Below are positions 24,117 through 36,809 of a stretch of 64,000 bases of DNA, one piece after another. The notes beneath the pieces were generated by a model. That model did no database searches. It was not told the DNA's origin and worked only from the letters and a program-made list of their open reading frames with translations. Position numbers and translations under genes: made by a program. The stretch is from Chenopodium formosanum (taxonomy: Eukaryota; Streptophyta; Magnoliopsida; Caryophyllales; Amaranthaceae). How positions within the stretch are numbered: position 1 is the stretch's first letter; each line of letters begins with the position of its first letter. The DNA lies in the NCBI GenBank assembly GCA_024500155.1, contig CM044877.1, positions 16,745,501-16,809,500 on the forward strand. The letters are read 5' to 3'.

Positions 24117-25339
24117 CATTCTCATTCATTCTCGCTAAATTATCAAATCCCTCCAAAATTCTATCTACTTTAAATTTCAAAAAAAAAAAAAAAAAAAAAA
24201 AAACCAGCATCAATTCATCAGTTTATACTTACATGGATAACTATAAAACTACTACTCTTGCCTATTATCCCTCCAATTCAATTCGTTATGGAGAATTCTT
24301 CTATATATTTTCATCCGTTCTAATTTTGCAGTAGATACATTCTTCTTCTGATATATTTTCCGATTTATGTAGTAGTGTAGTTTGATTTTTTTTTTTCTTG
24401 ATTTAGAAGTTTAATTGCAGAATTTTTTGTTTCACTTGAACATTTTTTTTTTTTATTTTTATTGTTTTTGGTTCAATACGTGATTAAAGAGAGGAATTGA
24501 TTGAGTATTTTTTTATGTTTTTTGGTTTGCAGGTTTTCAACATTGACAAGTTGCATATTTGCAGTTAGTAGAAGCAGAGAAGAAGACCAGGCATTTTTTT
24601 AAAAAAATAAATAAATTATTACCTTGTTCTTATCCTGCCTTTCATTTTAACAAATTTATATTTTTTGATTTGTTTAGACTCTCGAATTTTTTTGTTGATT
24701 TTCTTTTCAAAATTTTACATTCTACTCTGCTAGATATTTAGTCTTTGATAATCGATTTTTTTATTTTTCCTTCTATTTTCTGTCTTTCTATCTCTTATAA
24801 GACTCTGTTGATTTAACTTTTTTTTTTTATTGTTTCTGACTATGTGTATTTTGCAGGTGAAAATTCAATGTTCATACAATACATTTGATAGTAGCTATAT
24901 CGATTTTTTTAGAAGAAAATTGTTATAATTTTAGAAGTTTGAGGGGATTAGATCTGTAAAAATGACTATTCCTTTTAACTTTTTTAATTTGTATTTTATG
25001 ATAATTTATAAAGGTTAGTTTCAATCTCTTCTAATCACTTCTTTAACTTAATTAGTGTATTTTTACGTGTTCCAATTTCCCTTCTATAAATATATTCATA
25101 ATAAAGATAAAACCTTTTTCTCCAAATTATTCATTTAATTATATTTATCATTATAAATATATGTATAGTTTAGTATACTGACCTTATTAATTTTATAAGC
25201 TTTGACTATTTTAGTTTTTATATAGCATAATCATATATTTGTTGTGTTTGATTTGTTTATTCCTTCATCATCATGCTTATTAAATTTGTTTTTGAAATTT
25301 GGCTTTATGAAGATGATATTTGTTCGTTGGTCAATTAAA

Positions 25340-26215
25340 TTAGTGGTTTAACAACTCAAATCGGGTTAATCGGGGTTGATGTCGTAACTTATGCGGGTCG
25401 TGTTCGGGTTGGGTCATGCTTGAGTCGGATCGCGTCGAGTCATACATCTTATCAGTTTTGGGTCAGGTTTAGGTCAAGTCAATAATAGGTTGGGTTACAT
25501 TCGAGTTAGGTGAATAATAGGTCGGGTTTAATTTGGGTTTTTATGGGTTAAAATAAGTTAGGGTCATTACGTATTAGCTGGGTTCGGTTGAAGTCAATAA
25601 TTTGTAGGTTATTCTTATGTCGATCTGTTCGAATCGGGTTCGATAGAAGTAAATAAATTTGCAGGTTATAATCAAGTCGGGTCATTTTCAAGTCGAGTCA
25701 TTCTCGAGTTCAAGTCGGGTTCGGTTGAAGTCAATAATTTGCAGGTTATTCTTATGTCGATCTGTTCGAGTCGGGTTTGATAAAAGTAAAAAATTTGCAG
25801 GTTATAATCAAGTCGGGTCATTTCCAAGTCGAGTCATTCTCGAGTTCAAGTCGGATTCGGTTGAAGTCAATAATTTGCAAGTTATAATCAGGTCGATCGG
25901 GTCACACTCGGGTTCAAGTAAAAAATTTGCGGGTTCTAATCAGGTCGGGTCATTTTAAAGTCGGGTCATGTTTGAGTTCGTGTCTCAAATATATATATCA
26001 CATAATAAGATATTAAAATAAATACAATGTAGGAAGTTTATTTATTCATCTCCTGGTCAGTTCATGTTTGGTTCGGGTCTCAAATTTTCGGATTCACTAG
26101 GGTCTGGAGTTGGTTTCAGGTTGGGTCATATCAGGTTCGAGTCACCATTTTTTCAGGTTCAAACGGGTCGTTTAATGACTGGGTTCGGGTCGGTTTTTCG
26201 AGTTGAGTCAGCTTT
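25340..26215. repeat. GGGTC/CGGGTT-rich region with a 136-bp tandem repeat
   Basis: AAGTCGGGTCATTTTCAAGT and TTCGGTTGAAGTCAATAATT type motifs fill the region. A 136-bp unit beginning TTTGCAGGTTATAATCAAGT starts at 25658 and 25794, with partial copies before and after (about 25560-25960). The G+C-rich motif style resembles hAT subterminal arrays, but no TIRs were fixed. Confidence 0.7.
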
Positions 26216-28974
26216 GATAGATCTAGATACATCGAGAATTTTATTCACATGTAGCGTATTTATGGAATTTTGTTCTCTTCTCAAATTATCCATGGAAATC
26301 ACTCTTTAATAACTAATAACTCGATAATCACTTCTATAAAAATATTGGAGTACTACTAACCATTTTTTTTTTTTTTGCTTTGTTGTTGTTGTTACTATTT
26401 TATGTTTTATTAAAGACTATATGCATCTATATACTTTGTATTTTTTAATCCTACTTTTAATTATAACCCGTGCATTAGCACGGGCACATTCTAGTATTTT
26501 ATAAAAGGAAAGTTTATTTAATTAATTATTTTATTTAAATTAGGGTTTAAATTAAGAAAGTTTTATTTTAGTGAAGTTTTAATAGGGAAGGGATTAGGAA
26601 AGATTAAAAAAGGAAAGTTTAGGGAGAAGAGTTTCTAGAGAAGGGGTATGCATATTCAACACTTGAGGCAAATCAAACTTTGCCCAGAGTAGAGAAAACC
26701 CAAGGTAAACTTCTCTCCCTTTCTCTTTATTTTTCCTTTTCTCTTTATTTTTCCTTTTCTTTTTCTTTCTCCTTTTCCCCTTCCCCTTCTCAGCTCCCCC
26801 TCACCACCGAGCACCACCAACTGCGGTGGCCGCTGGCAGCAGGCAACCACCAATGCTGGCAGCAGCCGTGGTGGCTGTCGGCTGCCATACCTTTTCGAAC
26901 AAAAAAAAATAAAATAAAACTTTGTTTTAAAAACTAGTTTAATCCTAGATCTAATTATTAATTATGAGTTTTGTGATTTGATTTTTGATGTTTGATTATG
27001 AGTATTATGTAAATTAATTTTCAGATTTTATTTTTAATTGAAAAGCCCCAAATTTTGAAACCCTAGGTTCTTGAATTATGAATTATTGAAGGATTATGAT
27101 ATGTAATGGTTTTAACCTTTGATTCAAGTGTTTTAAGGCTTAATTACATCAAGTTTTCATTAAAATATAATGCTGGAATTTTTGGTAGTGCATTAAAAAT
27201 CAAGTTTCTTTAAGGAATTTCAATTACGTTACCCATTAATTGGGATTAAAGTATGATTTTTTAAGTATGATTTCAGCTTATTTTAATTAAATTATGAGGG
27301 GTTTTATAATAGTATATATTGTTGGAAATTTGTGTAGAGAGGATTTTAATACTCTTCAATGATTTTAAATTGTAGCTAGGAGACTTCGAAGTGAGTGATT
27401 TCTATTAGTCATGGCGATTTTAAGATCGTATACAAGGTACGTTCGCGTACTTAGCATAATTTCATTGATGTAGTAGCATGCTAAATGTGTTTAATTGATT
27501 ACAAGTAGTATCATGCTAGATTTGGAATGGAAATTATGGTTTGGTTGTTGTTGGTGATTGAATTATGAAGCATGATTTATTTGTGATGGATTAATGGATA
27601 AAAATTATAGTTTGGAATATTGTTTATGAACCACACTTTTATTCATGGCATGTTAGAGAGCATGTTTAATTAAACTAAATGTTTAATTTGGTTTGGAATA
27701 TTAAAAGAGAATTTTATTATGGTTAATATAATTTTTATTGATGCTTTAAGCATGGGAAATAAGCTATGTAAGTGTCTATGTACATGAGGAATAAATTATA
27801 TGTTGGTGCCTTAGTGCACTTAAGGTGTTTTTAACACCGAGGGATAGGATTTGTGGCGCCTTTTGCATTTAAGGTGTCATTAACACCGAGGCCGAGGTAG
27901 AATAAAAGGGTTCAACATTAAATATTATGTGGTCACTAATTATTCAAGAATTAAATTAGTATGTTTGATTGTTTGGTTAATTATTGTTGATTGAATTATT
28001 ATGGTTTGAGAGTCATCACCAAGTCTAATAATCTATAAATAACGTAAAGTGAAAGAGATTACACACCAAAACTCTTGCAATGTATATACCTTGAGTATGA
28101 ACATATAGGGGGAGTTATGTGACTTTATATTTGATCATAACTTCTACTGGAGTACAAGACAATGTACATTCCTTTTATTATTATTATGGGTAGGAATTCC
28201 GCCACTTACGAGTGGTTATTGATGCTGGCACGGTTAGCTCCCGTGTTAGTAACCTCAATTTATTGGGGGAGGTTAGTGGGAAAACCTGCTCGATGCATAA
28301 TCAACGCTAAATAAATTATGTAGTTGTCTAGTGAGAAGTTTTGTTGAATGTTGTATGCTTGAAAAACAGGTGCAACAAGATAAGTTGTGTGTTGATAGGT
28401 AATTGCTTGTTAGTGTGTTAATTACGCTTATGTATTCAGCTTTGTTGATTGTGTGTTTTGTATGTTTATTGGCATTGTCTTTACCTTGGCCCTATTATGA
28501 CCCATTTTTAATGGATAGTAGTGGAAACTAGTAGAGAGAAGCTTTTCAGGTGATGAAGCATATTCATGAATGGACATGAGTGAAGAGCGAATCATGCTAG
28601 TTTCCATAAGTATATGATGTGTTTAGTGCTTTAATTATTTATTATATTATTATGCATGACTAACGTAAAAGTTTTAAAGCTGGTTTGGTTTTAATTATAA
28701 TAAGGGCCTGTAATGGTTCCAAGTTGTAGGTTGATTTTATTTTACTTCATTTGACTTGGTTTGACTTTACTTTCGTTGATTGACTTTCAAGTTGACTTGT
28801 TTTGAACGAGTTTGAAATTAGTCTTCCGCTGTGTGTCTTTGATAGTTGCCTTAGCCGTTTTCACGGTGGCGGTAATGTCTTAGATATTCCTATTTAAAGT
28901 TTTTAAGCAGGGCAAAACATGTATTTTAAAAGGGAGGAATTTCTAGGGTGTTACAGAGGGAGTATGTGAGTTTG

Positions 28975-29700
28975 AGTTTGGTTGATACATTTTGTGTTGT
29001 TGCCTTATTGTGTGTTGTTTACATTTTGGGTTATTGGCTTATTTTGGGTTGTTGGCTAATACATTTTGGGTTGTTGGCTAATACATTATTCATTTAAAAG
29101 AAATAGATGAAGAGAGGGGAAAGAAGAGAGAGAAGGAAGTAAATATATTGTATTTTATTGACCATATTAGTCAACAAAGGATGCATATCAGCCATTGAAA
29201 TAAACATATCAACCAATTGATCGATGTAAGATATTAGTCAACATTAAGGACATATCAAACATTAATAAAAATGTATCAGCCAATAAAAGGAACATATCAG
29301 TCAACAAAAAATACATATTAGCCAACCAGAAGAACATATCAACCAACAAAATGTACTTATCAGTCAACACAAAGAACATATCAGCCAACAAATGAATCAG
29401 CTAATAAAAGAAGGAAATCAGCAAACAAAAGCAACAAGTTAACAAAATAAACATATATTAGCCAACAAAGTGAAATTTATAAGCCAACAACTAAAATATA
29501 CATATCAGTCAACAAAATAAAGATATCAGCCAACTAAAGAAACATATCAGCCAAATGATGTCTGATAGCAGCCAACAAAAGAAACATATTAAAAAAAAAA
29601 AATTAAATTAGCCAACAAAAAGAATATATATTAGCTAACACAAAAACCATATCAATCAACAAATGAAACATATCAGCCGACAAGTGAAACATATTAGCCA
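28975..29700. repeat. Minisatellite, ~20-bp unit (A)CATATCAGCCAACAAA, with inverted copies at its left edge
   Basis: From about 29160 to 29700 some 20-25 degenerate copies of ACATATCAGCCAACAAA are in tandem on the plus strand. At 29000-29090 the complement-type unit TTGTTGGCTAATACAT repeats about three times. The array therefore has an orientation switch, which would let it fold back. Frames translated from it (for example LADMFFVLTDKY) are repeat artefacts. Confidence 0.85.
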
Positions 29701-30641
29701 AGTCTGCAGCACACAAATTTCCTTGCGACAGACTGCACCCAATGCCTACTCACAAACAAAATTGCAAGTGCAACAATGAAATAATTAAGTATTCCAAAAA
29801 CAATTCAAATGTAAAACTTATTAGAAACATTTGTTAAACGATTGTGTAGAATAAATTGAGTTTGGAAAAAATTATATAGTAGAATATTAATTATAAGCCA
29901 TTGTTTTATGAGGCAAGCTGGGGTATATTCAACTCAGTTCTTATCATCATTGTTTTACGTACTACACATCATGCATGAATTTTATGAGCGTGTTCATCCT
30001 CCAATGATTTTTAAATTTAGAGTTTTAAAAACTTTTCAGTTGGAGTCGACACTCTCATAGAGAATTTAGGGTTAAATTAAGGGAAATTAATGATATAATT
30101 AAGATGAATGAAATGTAGAGGGATATAATGAATATGAAGTGCTTGTGTTCAAAAGAAGTACTAGTAAACAAAAATTTTAGCTATAAGAGTTAAGAAAGAA
30201 ATATTTAATTTGTATGATTATAGGAGAGTTTCTTATATTAATTGACTTGTTTTTGGCTCGTTTGATGCACGGGTTATTTTTTATAGATTATTTTTCTTGA
30301 TATGTATGTGTTTAAAGAAAATGAATTAGCATACCTCATTTTGTCACTTAAATTATGCAAGTTACGGAATGCTTAGAGTCTTCTTTTTTTATTATTTTTT
30401 TATTTTTTATTTTTACGGGAGGAATGCTTAGAGTCTTTAACAATTAATGTTATATAATGATCTATATTTAAGTTAGTGGGAATGTGAAAGAAATGAAATT
30501 GATTACATGTAATGTAGTAACTTAATCGATGATTTTAACATAAATGTTTTTTTAAAAAAATAGAAAAAAAAAAATGTAAAACATTAAGTGGGACATGTGG
30601 TGCTGTCGGTTTATGTGATGCAAGGTTTGTGTAATTATATA
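29701..30641. other. Non-coding stretch, no gene seen
   Basis: A+T-rich. Holds GGCTCGTTTGATGCACGGG near 30256, which recurs as AGCTCGTTTGATGCATG near 30650, suggesting duplicated element termini. No open frame with recognisable content. Confidence 0.4.
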
Positions 30642-30670
30642 CTAGATTTAAGCTCGTTTGATGCATGTTT
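30642..30670 (-). mobile_element. Possible Helitron-like 3' terminus (minus strand)
   Basis: Read on the minus strand: CATGCATCAAACGAGCTTAA, AT, then CTAG (30645-30642) and T. The stem is weak. Its near-copy around 30256 keeps CCCGTGCATCAAACGAGCC without the CTAG. Confidence 0.3.
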
Positions 30671-33576
30671 TTTTTTTTACATTTCGTTTTGTATATTTCT
30701 TGTAAACCTTTAAACTAGTGTGCGGCCCGGTGTGGTCCCTGGTTTTCGGTGGACAAAAATTGGTCTATAAAGGTTCCACTTAAGTGTGTGATAAGACTTA
30801 TAATTAAAAAACTTAGAGTCGCCACCTTATTTTTATCCGAACAAGGATGGATTTTAAAACTGTCAATTTTAGGAAATAAAACTAAAAATCAACTGTTGAA
30901 CTCCATAAAAAAGGCACAGGGTTCGGGGTTTAAGTTAAGAGAATCGAACGTCTGGAACTCGTTTTCCCTTCTGTTATAAGGAACGGGCTTTTACTATTGC
31001 GTAGTTTAAAGTCAAGTTTTAACACAAGTTAATCACATAAAAAATGATACAATAATTAATATGAGGTAGGTTTGAGCACCAAAGTTTCACTACGTACTGA
31101 TCATAGTGAGATTTTGAATTCACTCACTAATCAAAACCTTCGTAGTTCGGACAGATGGCATGTTTTAAGTAACCGATTCCATTGGGTTTTTAATTTGGGT
31201 AGTAGACATAAATGTCATTTTTGTAAGTGAGATTTAAGTGATGTTTGACGGATTCACTCGTAAAAGTAAAATGAACCGCCTTGGTTGAGGAAAATCACCC
31301 CGATTAGTGATCACCAAAACATGCCTTTTGAACAAGACAATTCAACAAATGCGTCCCGATTGACGACTTTTTAGTGGGTCAAGGTATTTTTTTTGAAGTG
31401 AAAATGTAAGGGTTTACTGTATAATCTCACTTTAGGTTTAAAAACACTCAATGGTAATTTTTGTAAGGTTTTAAGGGTTATGCGTTTAGGCTTTATGGAA
31501 TTGACCAAGTAAAACACGAGACCTGTCAAGACCTTATTTCCAAATAAAAGAAAACAATAAACTATTTAATCATATCCGATTGTCAATTAATCCATCGGGT
31601 AATTATAGTGGGATATAAGCTTATTTTTATGGAGATGGACAATTGTTACAACCTTATACAACTAAATAATTAATCTTAACCTCATGTTTGGAAATGAGGC
31701 CATAAGTCCATAACCTCATATTAACTATCATTAATTATTAAAACAAACAAACAAAATTATGATTCATTCTTGTATTACAAAAGAGTTTGAAATAAGAAGG
31801 TTCACAAAATTATAAAAGATTTTATTTCTAAGATCGTCATAAAGTAAAGAAAATAAAGTTTGTTAAAACTTTCATTTATGAAGTCGTCTTAAAATAAAAT
31901 TAAAGTCCTTAAGACATCATTTATTTAGAAAGTCATCTTTTAAAATAAGATTAAAGATTTTAAAACATCTTTTATAATTAAAGTTTGTTAAAAACTCTTG
32001 TTTCTAAAGTCATCTTTAAAATAAGATTAAAGTTTCTTAAAACAACATTTAGAATTAAAGCTTGTCCAAAAACTCTAATTTCTAAAGTCATCTCTAGATA
32101 AAATTAAAGTTACCTAAAATTCTTAATAACTAAAGTTCTATAAATGAAAATTACATAATATAGTGTAATATAGGTTCCATGACACCATTAGTTTCTTATA
32201 AATAAATTAATACAATTTTAAAAGCAATTAAGAGAAAAAAAAAAGTGTCTTTTTCATCTCTTTGATAGCTTGAACTAAAAAAATCATTAAAAAAATAGAA
32301 AAATTGAAAAAATTATTGTGAGATACGTTTGGAAAGCTCTTGAAAAATTCTATCACTTGAGCTTAAAAAAAGAACTGTTTCTGGACATAAGGGTTATTTC
32401 ATAGGCCAACTTTGGGACGTGATAAATTACTCTTTACTCTTGAACATCCTTTACATAAAATATCAATTCCTTAGGTCTTTAAGCTCACTTTTAGAAGGAA
32501 ATTATTCTTAAAAAATATATCTTAGACAAACACATGAATGTATTACTTTTCATATTTTAAATGCATTAGAAAAAGATGCAATGCAAAATGCAATTAACCC
32601 CCCCTCTTTTACAACCTATCACCTCATCAATAGGCTTGGCATTCTAATGCAGAGTAATGAAATATTTAGGGCTAATTTAGCACCTAATATCGTCATTACC
32701 CCTATTAGTAACATCACATTGAAAGAAACACATTAGTTAGCATAATAATAATAGTTAAGGAAATTAAGAAAGGAATAAAGATAATACCTTGAGCTAGATG
32801 TAGCAATTTTTTGGATAACCCTTCTTGCTTATCAAGGATTAAAAGATGATAACTCCTTAATTAAAGTGAAATAAAAGAGACTAAGTGATTTTTGTTTGGA
32901 ATTTTGAGATATTAAAAGAAATTAGTGCAAAATAAAGCTAATGAACTTTTTTTTTAATTTTTATTACAGAAAATAAACTTGAAAAATAAAACTAAATTTG
33001 AGAAATAAACCTTTTTTTTTGTTTTAATATAGAATAGGAATACTTAAACAATTAAACAAATTTTTTTTTTTTAACAAAGATGAAAATAACAACAATACTT
33101 GAACTTGAATTTTTTTTGTATTTTTTTATAGGAATTAAAGATAATAGCAATACTCAAACAAAAAATAACAACTTAATAATATGATGTGATGCTTTTTTAA
33201 GCTAATAACTTAATATTATAGAGATTTTAATTAAAGCAAAGGATTAGAAGAGAATTTCTTAGAGAGAATTTTTAGAGAGAGAATCAGTAGGGAATTTTAG
33301 TGTGTTAAAATGAGAAAATTAGGGGGGTATTTATAGGAAAATAAAGGGGTTAATTTGTAAATTAAAAAAAATGTAAATAAATTATAATTCAAGAATTTAA
33401 ATGGTAAATATCAAGATTTGGTAATAATGAGAATCTTGATATTAAATTCTTTCGTTTTGTATGTAACAAACTACTTAATCTGTTTTGCAACACTTAAACT
33501 GATAAAATAAAGAAAACCGTAATTATATCAGACTCTAATATTTAGTAATAAAAAGGTTCTAAAATGCCAAGGTGTT

Positions 33577-33659
<83 letters not shown>
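33577..33659. repeat. (TA)n microsatellite in LTR copy B
   Basis: About 41 uninterrupted AT dinucleotides. The equivalent place in copy A has only a poly-T tract. Confidence 0.9.
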
Positions 33660-33660
<1 letters not shown>

Positions 33661-33835
33661 CCTAGTCATGTCACAACTCAAAAATACTCACGTGGTATCG
33701 TATGATAGAGTGCCTAAATTTATTTAGTGATTATTATACTCACTAAGGTACTAAAACAACACTTATAAAATAATATCTCCTTAAGATGTCAGCTCTGAAA
33801 GTTACACAAAGACATTAGGTTACAATATTAGTAGG

Positions 33836-33837
<2 letters not shown>

Positions 33838-33874
<37 letters not shown>

Positions 33875-33877
33875 TAG

Positions 33878-33914
<37 letters not shown>
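33838..33914. repeat. Two (TA)n tracts separated by TTAGTAGGGTA
   Basis: The flanking AATATTAGTAGGGT is repeated on each side, so the unit (GTAGGGT plus (TA)n) appears tandemly duplicated. Confidence 0.85.
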
Positions 33915-35370
33915 CCCTTGCTCTTATTAGACAATACATATAAATTTAACAAAGACAAAATCTTATACATACGAGCATTATAAACAATGACCCTTACTAA
34001 AAGTATAAAGTAAGGTAAATCATATAAAGTCATAATATTAACGTAGTAAAAGTGAAAATATACCATGTAAAATCATACGATGTTATTAAGTCACACAACA
34101 TAAATTTAAGGTAGTCAAGAGTAAAATATATTTCTTTAACTGAATGACCTAAAAAAAAGGTGAACTCTTATCTTGTCTTATTCTACTAAAACACAAATTT
34201 ATATTTATCGTAGTCGTAAGAAAAAAGATAAAAGATACAAAACTATATCAAAACAACAGGAAAACGAATAAAACAAAAGCTCAAATTCACGTCGGCAACA
34301 TAAATGAACGTAACGGAAAGTACTGTTTGAATATTGTCAAATAGTGTTTTGAATAGTGATATGCAATATGTGATGCGTATGAAATCCAGATGTTCCAATT
34401 AGCGTCAGATAAATATTGATACAATTATTGATCCAAATTAAAATTTATTGGATACAATATTAACCGTGGGAAGAAATAAAAGGTAACATTATTTCACTAT
34501 TGACAATTGTTCATCAAAATTAACGAAATGATACAAAAACTAGACTGGAAATTTGAAATAAACAAGTTATACAAAATAAATATGATAAAAAATAAATAAG
34601 AAAAAAAAGTAAAACAAAAAGAACAAAGCGAAATAACATGAATTTTTAGCAGGAAAAAAAATAAAATAATTGAAACAAGAAACATGATCCTATTTTGACG
34701 CTGGACTCTCACATGCTATGGATTAACATACCCTGCTAACACTACTCAACATAATAATTATACGAAACAACCATACATTCTTGATAACAAAAAAAATTAT
34801 ACTTTTCTATCCATACGTCTCCCTCTTTTTACTCTCATACTTACTACACCTAAATAAATATCGACGGGTTTGGTCCGAACTTGTATTTATCGGATCAAGT
34901 ATTAACTGCGGTACAAAAAGACAATGATATTTTGGTCTGCGGTAAAACATGTGTATATAAAAGGAGGTCCCTTTAGTACCATGACATGTAGTACCTCTTT
35001 AGGTGTGGGAATGTTTGTCATTTCCCTACATTGGTTGGGCATGAATCCTTGGAGTAGTGGACTTTATAGGTAAGCTGACCAATAATAGAGTATTGCACGA
35101 ATCACAAAAATCACTAGATAAAATAAAAAAAAAAAAAGTATTCTAACACCCTAAGTGAACATACCAATATACTTACAATACTTTAAACGGTTAAATAATA
35201 CTTATTTGTAAAGAAAATGACAAATTCCCCGGGTGAGACAAAAAATATTGTATTTTATACTATACGATTATTATACATATATGTATAAAAATACGGTATA
35301 AAAAAATACCAATTTTTACCATAAAAAGAAAAAATTACTCTAATTCAAATCTCCACTCACCACTTATTTC

Positions 35371-36735
35371 TAGGGGTGAGCACGGATCGGATATCCGATC
35401 CGAAATCCAATTTCGGATCGGATATCCGTATCCGAAAATTAGGATATTTGATATCCGATATCCAATCTGAAAGCTTCGGATATCCGAAATTTTGATATCC
35501 GAAATTTTCGGATCGGATACGTCGGATATCTAGTATCCGATCCTTTCATTAGTATTGATCCTTTCTTTTGCAGAATACTAACCACAAATAACAAAATATT
35601 AAACCACAAAAATCAAATTTCAACATACAAAATTCAGAATCTAAAGACAACTAGAAATTGATGAGCAATAACTTAGAATCAACTAATTAAAATCAGCAAT
35701 ATAAGGCAAAAAAATAATCAACCTAATATTTATACTTAAAATACACTTATTGAAATCAACAGACAAGAATGAAGAACAAAAAAATGAAATTGTGAGAGGT
35801 GCGAAAAGTGGAAGAAGCTGTGAGGTGGAGAGAGTAGCCGCCGCTAGTCCCGCTACCACCATCAAATTGGAGAAGCCACCGTCGATTTGGGACTGAGATC
35901 TGAGAGGAGACGCCGTCGATTTAGGAGCGCAATGAGGATTACCGTCGATTTGGGTTGCTGTTGCTGGTGCCTGGTGGGAAAGGGCGGCGCAGTACGGCAG
36001 TAGGGGTAGGAGTTGACCACCGGGAGGAGGGGGAACGAGAATAGAGGAGAGAAAGTAAGAAGAATACCGTTGACGGGGTTGGTGCAGCTGTGGGAGTCGC
36101 AACAGGGGCTGTTGTAGGCGCTGACATGGGTGTTGCTACTGGTGTTGCGGCTGTTGGTATGGGTGAAGGGGCGGCGGTGGGTGTTACGGGGGTGGCGCCG
36201 TGGCGGTGGGTGTGGGTGCAGGTGCTTGGGCCATAGAAGTGGCAACCAAGAGAGAAAGTAAGAAGAATACTTTAGTTTTTGTGTATGCCAAGAGAGAGGA
36301 GAAATGGAGAATGAAAGATCAGAGAAGGAGAAGAGAGGAGAGAGAAAAGGGCGGTGAGGTGGGTTGAAGGAATGGTTTAGGAATTTAGGGTTTCTTGTTA
36401 GGGTATTTGGGCCTTTGGGGGGTATTTGGGCTTCTGAGGGTATTTGGGTTTGCTGGTCTAGTGGTCTGCTAGATGTAGCGATTTTTGGGTAGCATTTCGG
36501 ATATCGGACCGGATATCCGATATTTGATATCCGATATCCGACTTTTTTTCGGATATCGGATATCCGAAATTTAAATTTTTGATATCCGATATCCGATATC
36601 CGATCCGATATCCAATTTATCCGGATCGGATATCCGATCCGAAATCAAATTCGGATCGGGTATCCATAATTTTCGGATCGGATGCAGATCGGATCATCGG
36701 ATTTTCGGATCTTCAGATAGTTTTGCTCAGCCCTA
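35371..36735. mobile_element. hAT non-autonomous element (1365 bp) with GGATATCCGA subterminal arrays
   Basis: TIRs TAGGGGTGAGCA (left) and TGCTCAGCCCTA (right). The perfect 8-bp duplication CTTATTTC (35363-35370 and 36736-36743) is diagnostic of hAT. The first ~170 bp and last ~240 bp are packed with the self-complementary motif GGATATCCGA and half-sites GGATCGGAT. The middle is C/T-rich on the minus strand with overlapping low-complexity frames (a 139-codon frame at 35683-36102, a 127-codon frame at 35862-36245). No transposase or BED domain, so it depends on another element. Confidence 0.9.
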
Positions 36736-36809
36736 CTTATTTCTTAGCTTCTTCTATATACCTCCTTACCCGAAAAAACAAACAAAAACCACCATTAATT
36801 TCAGCCACC

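Larger units (their letters stand above)
20840..26494 (+). mobile_element. Non-autonomous Helitron (~5.65 kb) inside LTR #2
   Basis: The 3' end is textbook: perfect hairpin CCCGTGC-ATTA-GCACGGG (26467-26484), 6-base spacer, CTAG (26491-26494), then T. The proposed 5' end TCTATATTATAATTGTAGAG at 20840 follows an A. Excision leaves an LTR of the expected length, which supports both ends. No Rep/helicase frame is present. The interior has tandem repeats, other Helitron-like termini and a possible captured exon, suggesting it is composite. Confidence 0.75.
20721..28955 (+). mobile_element. Solo LTR (#2) of the ~2.6 kb TGTAATACC family, holding a Helitron
   Basis: Starts TGTAATACCTTGTATTTTTA and ends TCTAGGGTGTTACA. 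The perfect 5-bp duplication GAGGG lies at 20716-20720 and 28956-28960. Removing the Helitron at 20840-26494 leaves 2580 bp, close to LTR #1. A CT-rich leader (26700-26790) is followed by a G+C-rich block (26795-26890) with short open frames on both strands, as in its relatives. Paired GTGT(C/T)NTTAACACCGAGG motifs occur at 27820-27890. Confidence 0.88.

Noticed and set aside
29160..29700. CRISPR-like or coding interpretation of the TCAGCCAACAAA repeats
   Set aside because: Short degenerate tandem units without spacers; the open frame on the minus strand is a by-product of the repeat.
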